A model generated the notes under the pieces. It was given only the letters and a program-made list of their open reading frames with translations, searched no databases and was not told the DNA's origin. A DNA stretch of 64,000 nucleotides, taken from positions 62,001 through 126,000 of the forward strand of contig SZPM01000006.1 of assembly GCA_030263715.1 (NCBI GenBank). The letters are read 5' to 3'. How positions within the stretch are numbered: position 1 is the stretch's first letter; each line of letters opens with the position of its first letter. Position numbers and translations under genes: made by a program. Of this stretch, positions 41,866 through 50,158 are shown one piece after another. The stretch is from ATM1 sp003577165. GTDB taxonomy: Bacteria; Armatimonadota; Fimbriimonadia; Fimbriimonadales; ATM1.

Positions 41866-42864
41866 ATGGAGCACCGACCGTTGGGGCGGACCGGAGTGAT
41901 GGTCACTCCGCTTTGCATGGGCACGATGACCTTTGGCTGGCATCCCGAGGACTGGGGATCTTCGACGGACGTGGGCTACCAGATCGGAAGGAAGGCGCTA
42001 GACCTCGGCTTCAACTTCTTCGACACGGCCAACGTCTACGCGCGAGGCGTCTGCGAAGAGGTGACCGGCAAGGTTGTCAAGGACGTGCGCGACAGCGTGA
42101 TCCTCGCGACGAAATTCCACGGTCGGATGGCAGACGACGACCCGAACGCCTGGGGCAACAGCCGAAGGCACATCATCATGCAGTGCGAGGCGTCCCTCAA
42201 GCGGCTGGGAACCGAGTGGATCGATCTCTACCAACTCCACCGACCGCAGCCATCCATCCCGATCGACGAAACGCTCCGCGCTCTGGATGACCTCATCCGG
42301 CAAGGCAAGGTCCGCTACATCGGCACGAGCACCTTCGCAGCCTGGCAACTTTGCGAGGCTCATTACGTCGCTCGCGAACTGGGTTTGAACCGGTTCGTCA
42401 GCGAACAGCCTCCCTATAACCTTCTCGACAGGAGGATTGAACGGGAACTCCTCCCGTTCTGCAGGACCTACAGCTACGCCGTGATCCCCTGGTCACCTCT
42501 CGCCGGCGGCATCCTAAGCGGGAAGTACCTGGAGGGGGCCAAGGAGGGACGCTACAGTTCCTCCGATCCTATGGGAAGGCTCAACGAGCCCACCCTCAAA
42601 CTCGTCGCCGGTCTCAAGGGAATCGCGGACGATATCGGCGTCCGGTTGGCCACCCTCGCCATCGCGTGGGTGCTGCACCAGCCCGGCGTCACGTCCGCCA
42701 TCGTCGGGGCGCGAAGAATGGAGCAGTTCGACGACCTCATCGCGGCAACCGAACTCCGCCTGGAAAAGGAGGTGCTCGACAAGATCGACGCCCTCATCGC
42801 CCCGGGAACCAACGTCGGGGAGTACTACAACGCCGACTTCGGCCCGAACGCGCTGCCGATCTAG
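41866..42864 (+). CDS. Aldo/keto reductase
   Basis: A 332-residue NADP-dependent barrel enzyme. The catalytic tetrad is visible: Asp and Tyr in FDTANVY (about residues 49-55), Lys in ATKFHG, and His in LYQLHRPQ. The C-terminal cofactor block GARRMEQFDDLIAA resembles the AKR11 or general stress protein 69 type. ATG 41866 is close to the divergent pyrG start. Substrate unknown; stress-related carbonyl detoxification is common in the family. Confidence 0.92.
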   Translation: MEHRPLGRTGVMVTPLCMGTMTFGWHPEDWGSSTDVGYQIGRKALDLGFNFFDTANVYARGVCEEVTGKVVKDVRDSVILATKFHGRMADDDPNAWGNSRRHIIMQCEASLKRLGTEWIDLYQLHRPQPSIPIDETLRALDDLIRQGKVRYIGTSTFAAWQLCEAHYVARELGLNRFVSEQPPYNLLDRRIERELLPFCRTYSYAVIPWSPLAGGILSGKYLEGAKEGRYSSSDPMGRLNEPTLKLVAGLKGIADDIGVRLATLAIAWVLHQPGVTSAIVGARRMEQFDDLIAATELRLEKEVLDKIDALIAPGTNVGEYYNADFGPNALPI

Positions 42865-42905
42865 CCCCGCCGGACGCCACAGACGATCGCTTGGAACTTT
42901 GTGTT

Positions 42906-42929
42906 ATATTTCGACGTATATCGAAATAT
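42906..42929. promoter_or_regulatory. Operator of the arsR-arsM operon
   Basis: ATATTTCGA-CGTATA-TCGAAATAT is a perfect 9-bp inverted repeat with a 6-nt spacer, 6 nt before the arsR ATG. Overlapping copies of TATCGAA follow. The same arm-spacer geometry is found at the copper operon's operator (33323-33355). Confidence 0.75.
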
Positions 42930-42935
42930 CGAACT

Positions 42936-43295
42936 ATGACTAACCCGGATGTCGAGAGCCTTGCCAGCATGCTGCGAGCCCTGGGCGATCCCACGCGGCT
43001 GGCCATCTTCGAGTTCCTACTCGAACGCTGCTGCGCGGCGATGCCGGACTCCCCGGCGGCGTCTGCGAGCGAAGTCTGCTGCGCTGTGACCGGGATCGAG
43101 AAGATCACTCCGACCGTAAGCCACCACATCAAGGAACTTCGGTCGGCGGGACTCGTGCTCGTCACTCGCGCAGGGCGCCGACGCCAGGTGTCGGTGAACT
43201 CCGAAGCGGTCGATCGGCTGGCGGACTATTTTCATCGTGCCGCCGAGATCGCTCCCCGATGCTGCACTCCCTCAAGATCGAACACCCCAAATTAG
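42936..43295 (+). CDS. arsR: ArsR-family arsenite-responsive repressor
   Basis: A 119-residue winged helix-turn-helix protein. ATG 42936 follows the inverted-repeat operator; the frame continues upstream only as a shadow of the reductase. Cys pairs at 32-33 (ERCCAA) and 48-49 (EVCCAV), plus a C-terminal CC near 110, are candidate As(III) ligands. The recognition helix is TPTVSHHIKELRSAGLV. It is followed 12 nt later by arsM, and should repress it until arsenite binds. Confidence 0.92.
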   Translation: MTNPDVESLASMLRALGDPTRLAIFEFLLERCCAAMPDSPAASASEVCCAVTGIEKITPTVSHHIKELRSAGLVLVTRAGRRRQVSVNSEAVDRLADYFHRAAEIAPRCCTPSRSNTPN

Positions 43296-43307
43296 GAAGG
43301 TGAGCCC

Positions 43308-44111
43308 ATGAACGAGAACCTCAAAGAAGAAGTCCGTCGCAAGTACGGCCAAGCCGCCGAGTCGGCCGCGCAAGGAAAGAGATCCTGTTGCGGAACCCCC
43401 GGCGACGACGAAGTTACGTCTAACTTGTACAGCGAAAGCGAAGCCGGCGATGTGCCGGACCTCGCCCTTCGCGCCTCCCTCGGATGCGGCAACCCCACGG
43501 CCCTGGCGCAACTTCGAGAAGGAGAAGTCGTTCTCGATCTCGGCAGCGGAGGAGGCATCGACGTGCTTCTTTCAGCAAAGCGTGTCGGGCCCACAGGATT
43601 CGCATACGGCCTCGACATGACGGATGAAATGCTTGCGATCGCAGAAGCGAACAGAAAAGAGGCGGGCGCACAGAACGTGAAGTTCTTGAAAGGCCAGATC
43701 GAGGAGATTCCGTTGCCCGAAGGCAGCGTGGATGTGATCGTCTCCAATTGCGTGATCAACCTCTCTACCGACAAGGACACGGCACTGCGCGAGGCTTTCC
43801 GCGTCCTGCGGCCGGGTGGTCGATTCGCGGTCTCAGACATCATCGTCGACGGCGACTTGCCGGAAGCGATTCGCAAGGATGTGGATGCATACGTCGGGTG
43901 CGTGGCCGGTGCTCTCTCCTCCGACGAGTACCGACAGAAATTGGAGTCCGCGGGCTTTCGAAACGTCGAGATACAGAGGACCCGCACCTATTCGATGGCA
44001 GGGGACTCCGGCTCCGCCTGCTGCACTTCGGGCTTGCCGGACGGCGTCGATGCGTACTCCGCCTTCATCCGGGCGGAGAAGCCTCTCTCATCGGCATCGC
44101 CCCTCAGATAG
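43308..44111 (+). CDS. arsM: Arsenite methyltransferase
   Basis: A 267-residue SAM-dependent enzyme that methylates As(III) to volatile or less toxic forms. The nucleotide-binding LDLGSGGGID is intact. The conserved arsenic-binding Cys are visible: Cys60 (SLGCGNP), Cys148 (SNCVINL) and Cys198 (YVGCVAG); the last two are 50 residues apart as in characterised ArsM. An extra Cys27-Cys28 pair near the N-terminus (KRSCCG) is also typical. GGAAGGTGAG precedes the ATG. It forms an operon with arsR. Confidence 0.95.
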   Translation: MNENLKEEVRRKYGQAAESAAQGKRSCCGTPGDDEVTSNLYSESEAGDVPDLALRASLGCGNPTALAQLREGEVVLDLGSGGGIDVLLSAKRVGPTGFAYGLDMTDEMLAIAEANRKEAGAQNVKFLKGQIEEIPLPEGSVDVIVSNCVINLSTDKDTALREAFRVLRPGGRFAVSDIIVDGDLPEAIRKDVDAYVGCVAGALSSDEYRQKLESAGFRNVEIQRTRTYSMAGDSGSACCTSGLPDGVDAYSAFIRAEKPLSSASPLR

Positions 44112-44179
44112 AATGGACTCGCGGTCCTGGGCGCCTGTCGTTTGGCCGGCGCCCCATGAGCGCAATGGAGGCGAGGGTA

Positions 44180-47100
44180 ATGAGTCATGATTGTGCTTGC
44201 GGCGACGGGCATGAATGCGCCCCCCCTCAAATCCTAACGCGCAGGCAACTTCTCGCTAGCGCCGCCGCCGCGAGTTTCGTCCCAGTGATGCACAGACTTG
44301 AGAGCGTTGCGGGTCCATTCGACGCGCAAGACTACACAACCCTCGTTCCCCCCGATAAGAAACTCAACCCGGACTGGGTGAACTCCCTAACGGAGCGTGG
44401 CGAACCGGACATATGGAGGGGAGACGAACTCAGATGGATCGGAATGCCAGTCGGCGGCATCTGCTGCGGCCAGGTCTACTTGGGGGGGGATGGAAGGCTC
44501 TGGCACTGGGACATCTTCCATTCCGCGGACGGCAGCGACCTCGAGGGAATCACGACCGGCAAACATTATGCGAACCCAATGGTGCCAGGATCGCCGTTCG
44601 AGCAAGCCTTCTATTTAAGAATCGGCGATGATGAAAGGAGGGCGCTCGACCGTTCGGGCGGCTGGGACATGGAATTTCGCGGCGAGTACCCAATCGCGAG
44701 AATCAAGTACAGCGACCCCCGATCACAGATCCGCATCGAAACGGAAGTTCTCTCGCCCTACATCCCGCTCGATGTGGGGAGTTCGACCCTGCCGTTGGTT
44801 CGATTCGAGTATCGCGTGTGCAACGACTCGGACCTCGCCGTGGACGTTGAACTCATCGGTACCCTCGAGAACCCAGCCGGCCGCTTCCATGGATTTCTGG
44901 ACAGAATCGAGCGAGTCAACTCGACTTCTGTCTCCACATCGAACGCAAAACTGATCGCGAATTGCAGGGAGAAACCTCTGTCCCCGGCACGCGATCTGCG
45001 CCCTGAAGTCGTCTTCGCCGACTTCGAGGCAGACGACTACGGCGGATTCACGGCCACCGGAACGGCCTTCCACACCCGACCTTATCGGCACGACGAGTTG
45101 CCGGAACGATACAGACCGGCCAATCCGCGGGGTCGCGGATTCGTGAACACGCACAACGCGCACTCGGGCGAAGACTCCGTCGAAGCCGACAAGCACGTCG
45201 GCAAATTAACGAGTCCCGAGTTCGCGATAGAGAGGAAGCACATCAACTTCTTGATTGGCGGCGGCAACCACCCTGGAAAGACCTGCATCAACCTCCTGGT
45301 GGACGGGAAAGTGGTCGCAAGCGAGACAGGTCGCAACAGTCTCACTCTGCGCGCTGCGCACTTCGATGTCGCGGAACACGAGGGGAAGAGGGCGCGTTTG
45401 GAGATCGTTGACGACGAAACCGGAGGTTGGGGCCACATCACGATTGATCACATCGTCTTTAGCGACGAGCCGGCACGCGAAGAGATCGACGTGCCACTTC
45501 TTCCCGACTTCGGCTCCCTCGCCATCCAGGTTTCGTGCCAAGGCGCAAAGCACTCAGCGGATCCGGGAACCGGCAACTCGATGGCGGAATCCTCATCCCA
45601 CTCGGACTCTACGGACTTTCGCGTCGTCGGCACGGCCTCCTCGCGAGCGCGTATTCCCGCAGGCGAATCCGAAACGTTTGTCGCATATGTCGCTTGGTTC
45701 TATCCCAACTACGGCCTGCCCAAGCGCGAACTGTCTTGGCTTCAGGAGCCACGACCCCTCAAGCGCCACTACTCCACCCAGTTCCAACACGCGGGCGAGG
45801 TCATCGACTTCGTCGCACAAAACGATCGTCGCCTGGTGGAAGAGACGCGACTCTGGAACCAAACCTGGTACGACTCAACTTTGCCTTACTGGTTCCTTGA
45901 TCGGACGTTCATCCCCATCGACTGTCTGGCCACAGCGACGGCGCACCGATTCGCAAGCGGCAGGTTCTACGGTTGGGAGGGAGTCTATTGCTGTGCCGGC
46001 ACTTGCCAACACGTCTGGAACTACGCGCAGGCAGCGGCAAGAATCTTTCCGGAATTCGAGCAGTACCTTCGCAAGGAGATCGATTTCGGCATCTCGTGGC
46101 ACGAAGACGGCTCGATCGACTACCGCGCAGAGCATGGTCGCCACATCGCGCACGATGGCCTCGCAGGGACGATTGCGCGTACGTATCGCGAGCACACGAT
46201 GCGGAAGGACAACGAGTGGCTTAAGAGCATCTGGCCGCGCGTGAAACAGTCCGTGCGGCGACTCATCGCCGAAGACCCAAATCGAGACGGTCTCTTGGAA
46301 GGCGGCCAGTACAACACTCTCGACGCCACTTGGTTCGGCAAGATCAGTTGGATCAGTTCGCTCTATCTTGCCGCGCTCCGAACTGCGTTGGAGATGGCAA
46401 AGGACGTCGGTGATCGCGAGCTTCTCGGCGAGATCGAACCGATCCTCGAACGCGGTCCACGCACGATTGTCGAGCAAACTTTCAACGGCGAGTACTTCGA
46501 GATGGTTCGGGATCCCAACCATCGAGAGGCTCCGGGTCACGGGCCCGGATGCCACATCGACCAAGTCTTCGGAGACAGTTACCTGCGGATGATCGGACTG
46601 CCAGGAAACTTGGATCCCTCGAAAGTCCGATCGGCGCTGCAAGCGATTTGGAAGCACAACTACACGCCCGACGCCGGCGGATATATGAAGGCGATGCAGT
46701 CGATTATCAAAGGCGGGCGCTGGTACGCGATGCCTGGCGAGGGCGGATTGCTGATGACCTCGTGGCCGAAGGGCGGCGCCCAAGATGCGAAGGGCGAAGG
46801 CAATCCCGATTGGATGGTCGGGTACTTCAACGAGTGCATGAACGGCTTCGAGTATCAAGCCGCGGCGCACATGATCGCCGAAGGAATGTTGACCGAAGGG
46901 CTTGCGATCGTGCGCACGCTTCATGATCGGTATCACCCTGCGAGACGCAATCCGTACAATGAGATCGAGTGCAGCGATCACTACTCTCGTTCGATGGCCG
47001 CGTACGGCGCGTTCCTCACCGCATGCGGCTTCGAATACCACGGCCCAAGAAAACACATCGGCTTCGCCCCGAACGTGCATCCCGAACGCTTCAAGGCGCC

Positions 47101-47374
47101 GTTCACTTCGGCGGCCGGTTGGGGCACGTACGAACAGACCACTGACGACCGAGCGATGCGAGCCGAGATCCGAATCGCGTACGGAAGCCTTGACTTGAAG
47201 AGTGTGTCGCTTCAGTCGCCGCACGCGAACGAGCAATGCACTGTTACCGTGCTAAAGGGAGCGGAGCGAATTCCAGCCAGAACGCACGTCGAAGGCGATC
47301 GAATCGAGGTGCATCTGGAAAAGACAGCCTCTCTTCGCAAAGGCGAGCGGCTTATGGTCTCGCTTGCATTCTAA
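44180..47374 (+). CDS. GH116-family glycoside hydrolase (GBA2-type) with inserted beta domain
   Basis: A 1064-residue exported enzyme. ATG 44180 has GGAGG 8 nt upstream and gives a twin-arginine signal (LTRRQLLASAAA). The N-terminal GH116 beta domain starts near residue 60 (GMPVGGICCGQVYLGGDGRLWHWD). Between about residues 265 and 440 sits an extra beta-sandwich (GKLTSPEFAIERKHINFLIG, also seen as an accessory module in some GH32 proteins). The (alpha/alpha)6 catalytic domain follows with EQTFNGEYF, YNTLDATW and IECSDHYSRSMAAYGAFL, which contain the family's catalytic Glu and Asp. GH116 enzymes cleave beta-glucosides or xylosides. Two homopolymer tracts lie at 44220 (Pro-Pro) and 44482 (Gly-Gly). 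Confidence 0.88.
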   Translation: MSHDCACGDGHECAPPQILTRRQLLASAAAASFVPVMHRLESVAGPFDAQDYTTLVPPDKKLNPDWVNSLTERGEPDIWRGDELRWIGMPVGGICCGQVYLGGDGRLWHWDIFHSADGSDLEGITTGKHYANPMVPGSPFEQAFYLRIGDDERRALDRSGGWDMEFRGEYPIARIKYSDPRSQIRIETEVLSPYIPLDVGSSTLPLVRFEYRVCNDSDLAVDVELIGTLENPAGRFHGFLDRIERVNSTSVSTSNAKLIANCREKPLSPARDLRPEVVFADFEADDYGGFTATGTAFHTRPYRHDELPERYRPANPRGRGFVNTHNAHSGEDSVEADKHVGKLTSPEFAIERKHINFLIGGGNHPGKTCINLLVDGKVVASETGRNSLTLRAAHFDVAEHEGKRARLEIVDDETGGWGHITIDHIVFSDEPAREEIDVPLLPDFGSLAIQVSCQGAKHSADPGTGNSMAESSSHSDSTDFRVVGTASSRARIPAGESETFVAYVAWFYPNYGLPKRELSWLQEPRPLKRHYSTQFQHAGEVIDFVAQNDRRLVEETRLWNQTWYDSTLPYWFLDRTFIPIDCLATATAHRFASGRFYGWEGVYCCAGTCQHVWNYAQAAARIFPEFEQYLRKEIDFGISWHEDGSIDYRAEHGRHIAHDGLAGTIARTYREHTMRKDNEWLKSIWPRVKQSVRRLIAEDPNRDGLLEGGQYNTLDATWFGKISWISSLYLAALRTALEMAKDVGDRELLGEIEPILERGPRTIVEQTFNGEYFEMVRDPNHREAPGHGPGCHIDQVFGDSYLRMIGLPGNLDPSKVRSALQAIWKHNYTPDAGGYMKAMQSIIKGGRWYAMPGEGGLLMTSWPKGGAQDAKGEGNPDWMVGYFNECMNGFEYQAAAHMIAEGMLTEGLAIVRTLHDRYHPARRNPYNEIECSDHYSRSMAAYGAFLTACGFEYHGPRKHIGFAPNVHPERFKAPFTSAAGWGTYEQTTDDRAMRAEIRIAYGSLDLKSVSLQSPHANEQCTVTVLKGAERIPARTHVEGDRIEVHLEKTASLRKGERLMVSLAF

Positions 47375-47408
47375 GCAGTTTCGACCCCGCCGTCCGCTGC
47401 GCGCGTCG

Positions 47409-48206
47409 TCAGTGTCCGCGGGTTGCCCAAAGGCGCGCGGTGTGCGCCCCTTCGCGCCAGTCTTCGGAATAGTGACGCACTTCGAGATCGGGAACAAGAC
47501 TCGGAAGTTCGCCAGCCTTGAGCACAAACCGCTCCGTCCTCGGTTTCCCGAAACGCTCCCGATGAACTTCGGTGAAGGTCTCGACGACGAGATGGCCGCC
47601 AGGCGTCAGCCAATCTGACACCCGCTCGAACAAAGGTCTCCACAGAAACCGAACGATGCAGATCAGGTCGAACCGGCCATCCGGCGCAAAGTTCTCTCCT
47701 TCAACGTTGGCGAACTCGCACCGCACTCGCCCTTCTCCTGGCTCGAGAGTCCGACCTGCAAAACCCTCCAATCGTTTCAATGCATCGGGGAGGTGGTCGA
47801 CCGCCAGAACGTCCCATCCCATGCAGGCGAGAGCAACCGAATTCCGGCCTGATCCGCACGCGATGTCGAGGGCCTTGCCTGGCTTCAGTTGGCTGGCGAC
47901 GGAAACCAGGAACTCATTCGGCTCCCAGAGCCGCAGTCTCTCCGTAGCGGTCGCCTCCGGAACAGAATCGGGAGGTACGCGAACGCACGTCCGCCCAGTC
48001 TCCTCCAGCGCCGAGCGAGCGATTTCAAACAGCTCGGGCTCGGCGATTACGCTGACGACTCGATCGGGTGGGGGGAGTTCGTGCTGCCTCTCGCGCAGTT
48101 CCTCCACCGGAATCCGCACCGCGCCCTCATAGGCTCCGCTGGTGCCGCGGAGCGGACGCGGATCCAAAAAACGAGCTAACTTGGGAAGCGCCGGTCCTTT
48201 GGTCAC
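47409..48206 (-). CDS. Rhodanese-like domain fused to class I SAM methyltransferase
   Basis: GTG 48206 overlaps the esterase stop by 4 nt (GTGA), giving 265 residues; the longer frame is an antisense shadow of the esterase. Residues 5-75 match the rhodanese fold (FLDPRPLRG...GAVRIPVEELRE), but the active-site loop has no Cys (VSVIAEPELF), so it should be catalytically dead. Residues 90-265 are a TehB-like methyltransferase: LDIACGSGRNSVAL and LICIVRFLW. The acceptor is unknown. The fusion suggests that the dead rhodanese module binds a substrate or partner. Confidence 0.82.
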   Translation of the reverse strand: MTKGPALPKLARFLDPRPLRGTSGAYEGAVRIPVEELRERQHELPPPDRVVSVIAEPELFEIARSALEETGRTCVRVPPDSVPEATATERLRLWEPNEFLVSVASQLKPGKALDIACGSGRNSVALACMGWDVLAVDHLPDALKRLEGFAGRTLEPGEGRVRCEFANVEGENFAPDGRFDLICIVRFLWRPLFERVSDWLTPGGHLVVETFTEVHRERFGKPRTERFVLKAGELPSLVPDLEVRHYSEDWREGAHTARLWATRGH

Positions 48207-50158
48207 CAAGACACGCCTGCAGTCTCGCGCGGGAAACTGTCTGTCCGAAACGGCGATGCGGGCAGCCCGCTCGAATTGAACAGCGTCGCGATCGGGGCCT
48301 TCTCCCAACCGTAGCGCACATACATCGGAGTTGGCACGCTCTTCGACCAAACGACGACGCCTTTTCCTTCGACACGGGCTTCCGCCAGCACAAACTTGCC
48401 GTCCCTTCCGGCGACTTGGAACCCGGTCGGCAACGCAGACTTCAATACAAGTCCCTCGGAGAAGTCGAAGGAGATCATGATCTCCCCTCCGACAACTTTC
48501 GCACTTCGATACAGAGGTCCCGACGGCACGACATGCTTCATCCCATATGTTTTCGCCAGAGCCCAACGAGCGAGCCGCTTGCCAACGTCCTGCTTGTTGC
48601 TCGGATGGATGTCGTTGACGTTGGGCGTGATGTCGGTCGTCACGATCATTCCCGTGTTGCTCGTGGACAAAGTAAGCAGTTGGGCCTCGCGAAGTTCCGC
48701 CGCAGAGGTCACGCCCCCATATCCCGCAAACGGCGCGATCTGAACGAAGTAGAACGGGAAGTTCGGCTGATCCCACTCGCGACGCCAAGCATGAATCATC
48801 GCCGGGAAGGTCACCGCGTACTGCTCCGCGCGACTGACGTTCGACTCGCCTTGATACCAAATCGCGCCTCGAATCGCAAAGCGACGAAGCGGATGGACCA
48901 TCGCGTTGTAGAGGTCCGAGTATGCGCGCAGGTTCGAGGAAGGATGAGCGGGCAGTTGCCTGATCTCGACGCCTTCCTTCCACTTCCAGTTGCCGATTTC
49001 GAGACGCCTACCGTCTGCAAGAACGACACGCGGCACGGACATGGAGAACCCGCCTTCCCCGCCGCTGTCCCAAACGCGCACCGTCACGACGTTCGTCCCC
49101 GGCTTCAGGTCGGTCCGGCGAAGCGCGTAAGTTCGCGGTCGATCCCATCCGGCGGTCCTGCCCACTTCTTGTCCGTTGACCCAAGTGATTTCGTCGTCGT
49201 CAATCGTTCCGAGCTCAAGCGTCGCCGGTCCGAGCGAAGCGCCTTCGGACAACGTAAACGTCCCTCGATACCAAACGCTTCCATCCCAGCCCGCAAGGGA
49301 CGTCCCCGCCCACTTGCCGAGGACGGAAAGCCGATTCCACGCGCTGTCGTCAATCGTCGCGTTCATCCAAGAATTGAGCCCTGGCTCGAGGGATCGAACT
49401 TTCGCCTCCCATTCCTTAATCCGTTCGGGCAGACTGCGCAGGTTGGCTTCCTGCTCCTCGATCCTCTTATCGATCCCAGGGATTCTCTTCAGATCCTGTG
49501 TCGGAGTCCATCGCTCGACTTCCGTCCCCCCCCAAGTGGAATTGATCAAACCAATCGGCACTCGAAGGGCCTTGTGCAATTCGCGTCCGAAAAAGTAGGC
49601 GGTCGCTGAAAAGGAACCAGCGGTCGCAGGCGAACAGACCGACCATCGGCCCACACAGGACTCCTGTGGTGCACGCGAACGCGCCTTTTGAACGAGGAAC
49701 TGGCGAATCTGAGGAAACTTGGCGTTCGCCACCTCTTCATCGCAATTGTCCACCGGCGTCAAACCGGGAACCCTGCCCAGCGGCCACTCCATGTTCGATT
49801 GACCTGAACAAAACCACACTTCACCGACCAGCACGTCTTGAATCTCGATAACGTTGTTCCCACGGACGCGAAGCGAATAGGGCCCTCCAGCGTTCGGAGT
49901 TCGAAGGGCAACTTCCCAACTGCCGTCCGACCGGACGACGGTGGAGGCGGGCTTCGGCGTCCAGGAAGCGGACACCGACACGGATTCACCGGGATCCCCC
50001 CACCCCCAAACTTTGAGATTCGACTGTCGTTGGACCACCATGTGATCTGAGAACACCGGCGGCATAGAAACGGCGACGACGAAGGACGGAGCGATCGCGA
50101 ACAGCGCGGGCGCAAACATTCTTGCCGACACTCGAAGTCCGAACTTTTCGTGTCTCAT
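48203..50158 (-). CDS. Sialate O-acetylesterase-like SGNH hydrolase
   Basis: A 651-residue exported enzyme. ATG 50158 overlaps the preceding gene's stop by one base (TAATG) and is followed by a signal peptide. It has the SASA/SGNH motifs: block I with the Ser nucleophile in WFCSGQSNMEWPL (near residue 100), block III IWYQGESNVSR, and the C-terminal catalytic Asp-His in DIHPSNKQDVG. A jelly-roll insert around 280-390 contains a beta domain with WNRLSVLGKW. Such enzymes remove O-acetyl groups from sialic acids or other sugars. A G8 tract lies at 49526-49533. Confidence 0.92.
   Translation of the reverse strand: MRHEKFGLRVSARMFAPALFAIAPSFVVAVSMPPVFSDHMVVQRQSNLKVWGWGDPGESVSVSASWTPKPASTVVRSDGSWEVALRTPNAGGPYSLRVRGNNVIEIQDVLVGEVWFCSGQSNMEWPLGRVPGLTPVDNCDEEVANAKFPQIRQFLVQKARSRAPQESCVGRWSVCSPATAGSFSATAYFFGRELHKALRVPIGLINSTWGGTEVERWTPTQDLKRIPGIDKRIEEQEANLRSLPERIKEWEAKVRSLEPGLNSWMNATIDDSAWNRLSVLGKWAGTSLAGWDGSVWYRGTFTLSEGASLGPATLELGTIDDDEITWVNGQEVGRTAGWDRPRTYALRRTDLKPGTNVVTVRVWDSGGEGGFSMSVPRVVLADGRRLEIGNWKWKEGVEIRQLPAHPSSNLRAYSDLYNAMVHPLRRFAIRGAIWYQGESNVSRAEQYAVTFPAMIHAWRREWDQPNFPFYFVQIAPFAGYGGVTSAAELREAQLLTLSTSNTGMIVTTDITPNVNDIHPSNKQDVGKRLARWALAKTYGMKHVVPSGPLYRSAKVVGGEIMISFDFSEGLVLKSALPTGFQVAGRDGKFVLAEARVEGKGVVVWSKSVPTPMYVRYGWEKAPIATLFNSSGLPASPFRTDSFPRETAGVSW

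Noticed and set aside
43748..44179. Start of the GH116 gene inside arsM
   Set aside because: The extension is a shadow of arsM; the Tat signal and GGAGG place the start at 44180.
48207..48983. N-terminal extension of the rhodanese-methyltransferase
   Set aside because: Overlaps the sialate esterase coding sequence on the same strand in another frame and has no domain; GTG 48206 with a GTGA overlap fits better.
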